From: an uncultured Bacteroidales bacterium
GTDB lineage: Bacteria; Bacteroidota; Bacteroidia; Bacteroidales; Bacteroidaceae
Length of the DNA stretch: 40,745 nucleotides
Assembly (NCBI GenBank): GCA_902800925.1
Contig: CADCGD010000035.1
Span: 1-40,745 of the forward strand
Direction of reading: 5' to 3'
Below the pieces are notes generated by a model that made no database searches, had not been told where the DNA came from, and was given only the letters and a program-made list of their open reading frames with translations. A program made the translations under genes and the position numbers. Shown here in pieces: positions 37,433 to 40,745 of this stretch (position 1 is its first letter; every line of letters begins with the position of its first letter).

Positions 37433-39874
37433 TTACTTCTGTTTCAAAAGGTTCAGGGGTTGTTTGGGAGCCATCACGTTGTTTACGGACTCTGTATATT
37501 CGGTTATCTTCAAGGGTGCCGTCAGTTTGATGTCGCGACTGGAGTTGCCAACTTTAAACAGGTACTGACCAGCCTCCGTGATCCACTGTGAGCCAGCCTC
37601 ATCGAACGAGGCCAGGTCGCGCTTCAACAGCGTCATGGTCAGTGTCTCGCTCTCGCCAGGCTGCAACTCACGGGTCTTGGCAAAGGCCTTCAACTCCTGA
37701 GCGGGCTTCTCTAGCTTACCCTTGGGGGCAGTCACGTAGAGCTGTGCCACTTCCTTGCCAGCAACGTTGCCCGTATTCTTCACGGTGACAGAGACATCAA
37801 CCAGATTACCACGACACTTCACCGTCAGTTTCGAGAACTCGAAGGTGGTATAGCTCAGACCAAAGCCGAAGGGATAGGCCACCTCTTTCTGGAAGGTGTC
37901 GAAGTAACGGTAACCCACATAGATGTCCTCCTCGTGGTTGGTATAGTCTTCGTTGGGAATGCCACGTCCCCACCCTTTCATCTCACGATAGGAGTACATA
38001 TCCATATCCTGTGGGAAGTTCTTGGTAGAAGGATGGTCTGTAGCAGCGATGGGCCATGTCATCGTCAGCTTGCCACTGGGGTTCGCCTTACCCGTCAGCA
38101 CGTCGGCCACACTGTTGCCACCCTCCTCGCCAGGTTGCCAGGCACAGAGGATAGCATCCACACGGTCGCGCCACGAACAGGTCTCCATCACGCTACCAGA
38201 GTTCAGGATGACGATGACGGGCTTGCCAGCAGCACGGAACTGACTGCTCACACGGAAAATCATGTCCTGCTCCATCTGACTGAGGTTGAACTCGCCGTCA
38301 ATCTTGCGGTCTACACCCTCACCAGCCTGACGACCAATGGTGATGATGGCTGCATCGGCCTCTCGGAGTTCGTGGGTCACACAACGCTCCGAGATTTCTA
38401 TCTCGTCGAGCTTGGGCTGTCCCTGGTCGAGGAACCACATCATCGGATTCTTATCGGCCTTCAGTTTGGCCTTGGCATACTTCACGTAGTTCTGGTAGAT
38501 CTCCGTCAGCAACGGGGTTGTCTTCACACCGATGTTCTTCAGTCCCTGCACCATGTCAACAACATAAGGTACATTGACACAGCCTGAGCCCAGACCACCA
38601 GAGAGGAAATCGTAGCTGTTCACACCAAACAGCGCCACTGTATAGCCTCTCCCCCCGCCCTCTCCAAGTAGAGAGGGAGCCTCGGAATCCCCCCTCTTTT
38701 TGGAGGGGGTTAGGGGGAGGCATCCGTTGTTCTTCAGCAACACCATACCCTCTGTCGATGACTGGCGCGTCACCTTGGCGTGTGCGTCAAGGTCGGGTTT
38801 GCTGTACTGATAGCCCTTAAAACGAGGTGTCTTGACGATATATTCCAGCATGCGACGTACATTCTGGTCTACATACTTTATGTCCAGTCGACCTGCCTTC
38901 ACAGCCTCAACGATGTCTTTGGCCTGAGCAGGATAGCCTGGCATCATCAGGTCGTTGCCAGCCTCCACTTCCATCTCTGTGGGTAGGTCGGCACGCTTGC
39001 CTATCCAGTCTGTCATCACGATACCCTTGAAGCCCCACTCATCGCGCAGGATGGTGGTCAGCATGTCTTTGTTACCCTGGGCATAGAAACCGTTGATCTT
39101 GTTATACGACGACATGATAGTCCACGGATTGCTCTGGCGCACCACTATCTCGAAGCCTTTCAGGTAGAGCTCACGCAGGGCACGCTGTGACACGCGCTCG
39201 TCAACCTTTGTACGCGAGTTCTCCTGTGAGTTCACAGCAAAGTGCTTAGCCGACACGCCCACGCCCTGACTCTGGATACCCTTCGTCACAGCGGCACCAA
39301 TCAGTCCCGTCACGATGGGGTCTTCCGAATAGTACTCGAAGTTTCGGCCACACAGTGGATTGCGGTGCAGGTTCAGTCCTGGACCCAGCACCACGTCACA
39401 ACCATACTCCAGTGTCTCATTACCGATGGCCTGACCCACCTGTTCCACCAACTGGGTGTTCCATGTCGAAGCCAGACAGGTACCCACAGGGAATCCTGTG
39501 GCATAGTAGGTCTTCGTGTCACCCTCACGAATAGGGTCTATGTGTACGCCAGCAGGACCGTCTGTCAGTACCGTAGCAGGAATGCCCAGTCGCGGAATGG
39601 CTACCGTCAGGCCAGCAGCACCAGCCACCAGTTTCTTCTGGTGACCCATCATGGCACCAGAGCCTACAAAAGAATCGTTACCAGCGCCCACCAGCAGTTG
39701 GGCTTTCTCTTCTAAAGTCATTGCCTTCAATACCTCGTCGATATTCTCTGACCTAAGTTTCAGGTCAGAGTGTGGCGTTGCGAAGTCAGCATTCAGTTTT
39801 GGAGTTTGTGCAGTCATTGTTGTTGCAGTTAGCAGAGCCGTCAAGCCCAGCATGAATAGTCGTTTAGTTCCCAT
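37433..39874 (-). CDS. Glycoside hydrolase family 3, beta-glucosidase/beta-xylosidase
   Basis: The 813-aa exported enzyme has a signal peptide (cut near MTAQ), the GH3 N-domain with KHFAVNSQE and nucleophile Asp289 in VMTDW, the C-domain with QAGEGVDRKIDGE, and a fibronectin III-like end (PFGFGLSYTTFEFS, NVAGKEVAQLYV). With GH67 next to it, a role on xylo-oligosaccharides is likely, but beta-glucosidase activity cannot be excluded. Two repeat-derived segments are present: residues about 32-43 (39746-39780, ATPHSDLKLRSE) and about 385-410 (38644-38721, LPLTPSKKRGDS and following). The second interrupts the start of the C-domain, VLLKNNG...VALFG. A full consensus promoter lies upstream, so this is the first gene of the operon. 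Confidence 0.93.
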   Translation of the reverse strand: MGTKRLFMLGLTALLTATTMTAQTPKLNADFATPHSDLKLRSENIDEVLKAMTLEEKAQLLVGAGNDSFVGSGAMMGHQKKLVAGAAGLTVAIPRLGIPATVLTDGPAGVHIDPIREGDTKTYYATGFPVGTCLASTWNTQLVEQVGQAIGNETLEYGCDVVLGPGLNLHRNPLCGRNFEYYSEDPIVTGLIGAAVTKGIQSQGVGVSAKHFAVNSQENSRTKVDERVSQRALRELYLKGFEIVVRQSNPWTIMSSYNKINGFYAQGNKDMLTTILRDEWGFKGIVMTDWIGKRADLPTEMEVEAGNDLMMPGYPAQAKDIVEAVKAGRLDIKYVDQNVRRMLEYIVKTPRFKGYQYSKPDLDAHAKVTRQSSTEGMVLLKNNGCLPLTPSKKRGDSEAPSLLGEGGGRGYTVALFGVNSYDFLSGGLGSGCVNVPYVVDMVQGLKNIGVKTTPLLTEIYQNYVKYAKAKLKADKNPMMWFLDQGQPKLDEIEISERCVTHELREADAAIITIGRQAGEGVDRKIDGEFNLSQMEQDMIFRVSSQFRAAGKPVIVILNSGSVMETCSWRDRVDAILCAWQPGEEGGNSVADVLTGKANPSGKLTMTWPIAATDHPSTKNFPQDMDMYSYREMKGWGRGIPNEDYTNHEEDIYVGYRYFDTFQKEVAYPFGFGLSYTTFEFSKLTVKCRGNLVDVSVTVKNTGNVAGKEVAQLYVTAPKGKLEKPAQELKAFAKTRELQPGESETLTMTLLKRDLASFDEAGSQWITEAGQYLFKVGNSSRDIKLTAPLKITEYTESVNNVMAPKQPLNLLKQK
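38644..38722. repeat. In-frame palindromic insertion (CCTCCCC family) in the GH3 gene
   Basis: AGCCTCTCCCCC (from 38644) and GGAGGGGGTTAGGGGGAGGC (38702-38721) form the ends, with inner hairpins of CCTCTCC and GAGAGGG type. The right half is nearly identical to the insertion in the P-type ATPase gene. Confidence 0.92.
39746..39780. repeat. Second repeat family in the GH3 gene (shared with ribF)
   Basis: CTCTGACCT (39746-39754) and AGGTCAGAG (39762-39770) form a 9-bp inverted repeat, followed by TGTGGCGTTG. The 19 bp at 39762-39780 are the exact complement of 31675-31693 in ribF. Confidence 0.9.
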
Positions 39875-39927
39875 ATCTCTGTTATTTAGTTTTCGTCATG
39901 TTAGTAGGCAGTTGCATTACGAGCTTA

Positions 39928-39959
39928 CAAATTTACGTCTTTTTTCCGACATTGCCAAA
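39928..39959 (-). promoter_or_regulatory. Consensus promoter of the GH3-GH67-GH97 operon
   Basis: TTTG (39959-39956), exactly 20 nt, TAAATTTG (39935-39928) on the minus strand. The predicted leader is about 45-50 nt. Confidence 0.8.
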
Positions 39960-40019
39960 TTTCGGGCCACTTTCTTTTCCTACATCATACACTATCAAGA
40001 AAGAAATATCGCAGAAAAC

Positions 40020-40607
40020 AGGGTTCACATTCACACGTAACTCACTGTGATACTGCGCATTAAGTGTGACACTTGTTTTCCAGAAGCATTCCATAAAGTG
40101 CGAACACTGTCATTGACGGCATATCAGCTAGTCTGATCCCACTTCTTACGCTATCCAATCGTACGGTGTATTCTTCCGGCAATTTGCGACAACCGTCGCA
40201 GATATCCGCGACGGATGTCGGATATATTTTCGACGGCCGTCGGACGAAGCAAAAATAGTTGACTTGGAAAAGGAGACAGACTGATACGGAAGGCAAGAAC
40301 AGCTAATACGCAACTGGCTACAGCTAAGCGAGTTGCGCATTAGCTGTGCCTAAAGAAGAGATAAGGTAAAAGGAGTCTCCTTGTAAATAAAAGCTTAGAA
40401 AACAGCCTGAATTTAACATTCTTTTTGACATACTGTAAAGAAAACGGAAGCAACTGATTAACAGAAAGATAAACAAAATTATCAGAATGTTTTATTGTTA
40501 AAGCCTCCCAAACCCAGTTCACGCTTCCTCCCAAAGCTTACGCCCAAAAACAAAGTGTCACACTTAACGAACAATGATACAGCTAGTTACGCGTGAATGT
40601 GAACCCT
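40020..40607. repeat. 588-bp non-coding element bounded by imperfect inverted repeats (MITE-like)
   Basis: AGGGTTCACATTCACACGTA (from 40020) is inverted at 40588-40607 (one mismatch), and further in TTAAGTGTGACACTT (40060-40074) is inverted at 40553-40567 (one mismatch). The arms are about 55-60 bp. Inside are a 17-bp inverted repeat with one mismatch (ACAGCTAATACGCAACT 40299-40315 with 40331-40347), a loop that again contains ACAGCTAAGCG, and three CGACnnnnGTCG dyads (40187-40242). The short open frames inside look non-coding (low complexity, no motif). No transposase is present and no clear target duplication was seen. Confidence 0.75.
40186..40242. repeat. Three CGAC-N4-GTCG dyads at exact 22-bp spacing
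   Basis: CGAC-AACC-GTCG (40187-40198), CGAC-GGAT-GTCG (40209-40220) and CGAC-GGCC-GTCG (40231-40242) start exactly 22 bp apart, about two helical turns. The intervening bases are partly similar (GATAT). Confidence 0.85.
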
Positions 40608-40676
40608 ATTTTTACGTTGTTTCTTCGCTGATAGTGTCTTATGTTAGTAAGCGTATCCGCTTTGACGCCTTGCATA

Positions 40677-40745
40677 CTATAGGGCCTTCCATTGGTCAGG
40701 CAGCAGAGTCCTGTATTCCTTGATGTCAGTATTAGGCTGCATCAG
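40677..40745 (-). CDS. C-terminal end of an unknown protein (cut by the window edge)
   Basis: Reading in from the right edge, 22 codons (LMQPNTDIKEYRTLLPDQWK, then AL) are followed by TAG at 40679-40677. The amino-acid composition looks coding. The family cannot be told from so short a piece, and the gene would lie upstream of the GH3 operon on the same strand. Confidence 0.4.
   Translation of the reverse strand: MMQPNTDIKEYRTLLPDQWKAL

Noticed and set aside
40186-40242. CRISPR or ordinary tandem repeat array
   Set aside because: The 22-bp units are too short and degenerate and lack unique spacers; only the dyad halves are conserved.
40060-40534. Small open frames inside the 588-bp inverted-repeat element
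   Set aside because: They overlap palindromes, have biased composition and no motifs; the region is better explained as non-coding repeat DNA.

Overview
This window looks like the chromosome of a gut or rumen Bacteroidales, most likely Prevotella in the broad sense. The evidence is a complete type IX secretion (T9SS) core operon in porP-K-L-M-N order, promoters of the Bacteroidetes type (TTTG, about 20 bp, TAnnTTTG), Bacteroidetes families (LruC lipoproteins, DUF5107, GH97, DUF6169) and a xylan-debranching GH3-GH67-GH97 operon.

Layout. 1-237: no gene; two 42-bp direct repeats and a hairpin. 238-5633 (minus): a LruC lipoprotein, a fused SpmA/SpmB-type membrane protein and a DEAD-box RNA helicase. 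5781-8363 (plus): a second, divergent LruC lipoprotein. 8461-14548 (plus): the T9SS operon. 14637-15245: a small outer-membrane beta-barrel. 15404-20196: an MFS sugar transporter and a large DUF5107/TPR protein, convergent with an AraC-type regulator. Upstream of the regulator lie an L,D-transpeptidase-like membrane protein and a truncated KilA-N gene (20180-22023, minus). 22041-28500: an AT-rich accessory island with a run of hairpins, a candidate structured ncRNA with its own promoter and terminator, a likely restriction-modification operon (m5C/m6A methyltransferase fusion, HNH protein, unknown 123-aa protein), and a minus-strand pair of a 44-aa protein and a DUF6169-like protein. 28538-33586: tRNA(CAU), calcium P-type ATPase, ribF, CPBP protease and rnhB. 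33605-39874 (minus): GH97, GH67 and GH3. 39875-40676: no gene; a 588-bp element bounded by inverted repeats. A gene end enters from the right edge.

The most unusual signal is spread over the whole window. Short purine/pyrimidine-biased or palindromic repeats sit in frame inside unrelated housekeeping genes (P-type ATPase, GH3, DUF5107/TPR, RibF, RNase HII, MFS transporter, probably DeaD). Close relatives form gene junctions and parts of signal peptides (porN, GH67). The same DNA is read in different frames in different genes, which points to dispersed repeats that invaded coding DNA rather than to shared protein domains.

How the genes work together: the T9SS operon exports surface and secreted proteins. 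The GH3-GH67-GH97 operon removes glucuronic acid, xylose and probably galactose from hemicellulose oligosaccharides, without a transporter in view. The MFS, DUF5107 and AraC genes form a second likely carbohydrate locus. The island looks like a defence and selfish-element insertion in three parts, each bordered by copies of one palindrome (TGAAACAG...CACCTGTTTCA). Names are from reading motifs; no database search was possible.
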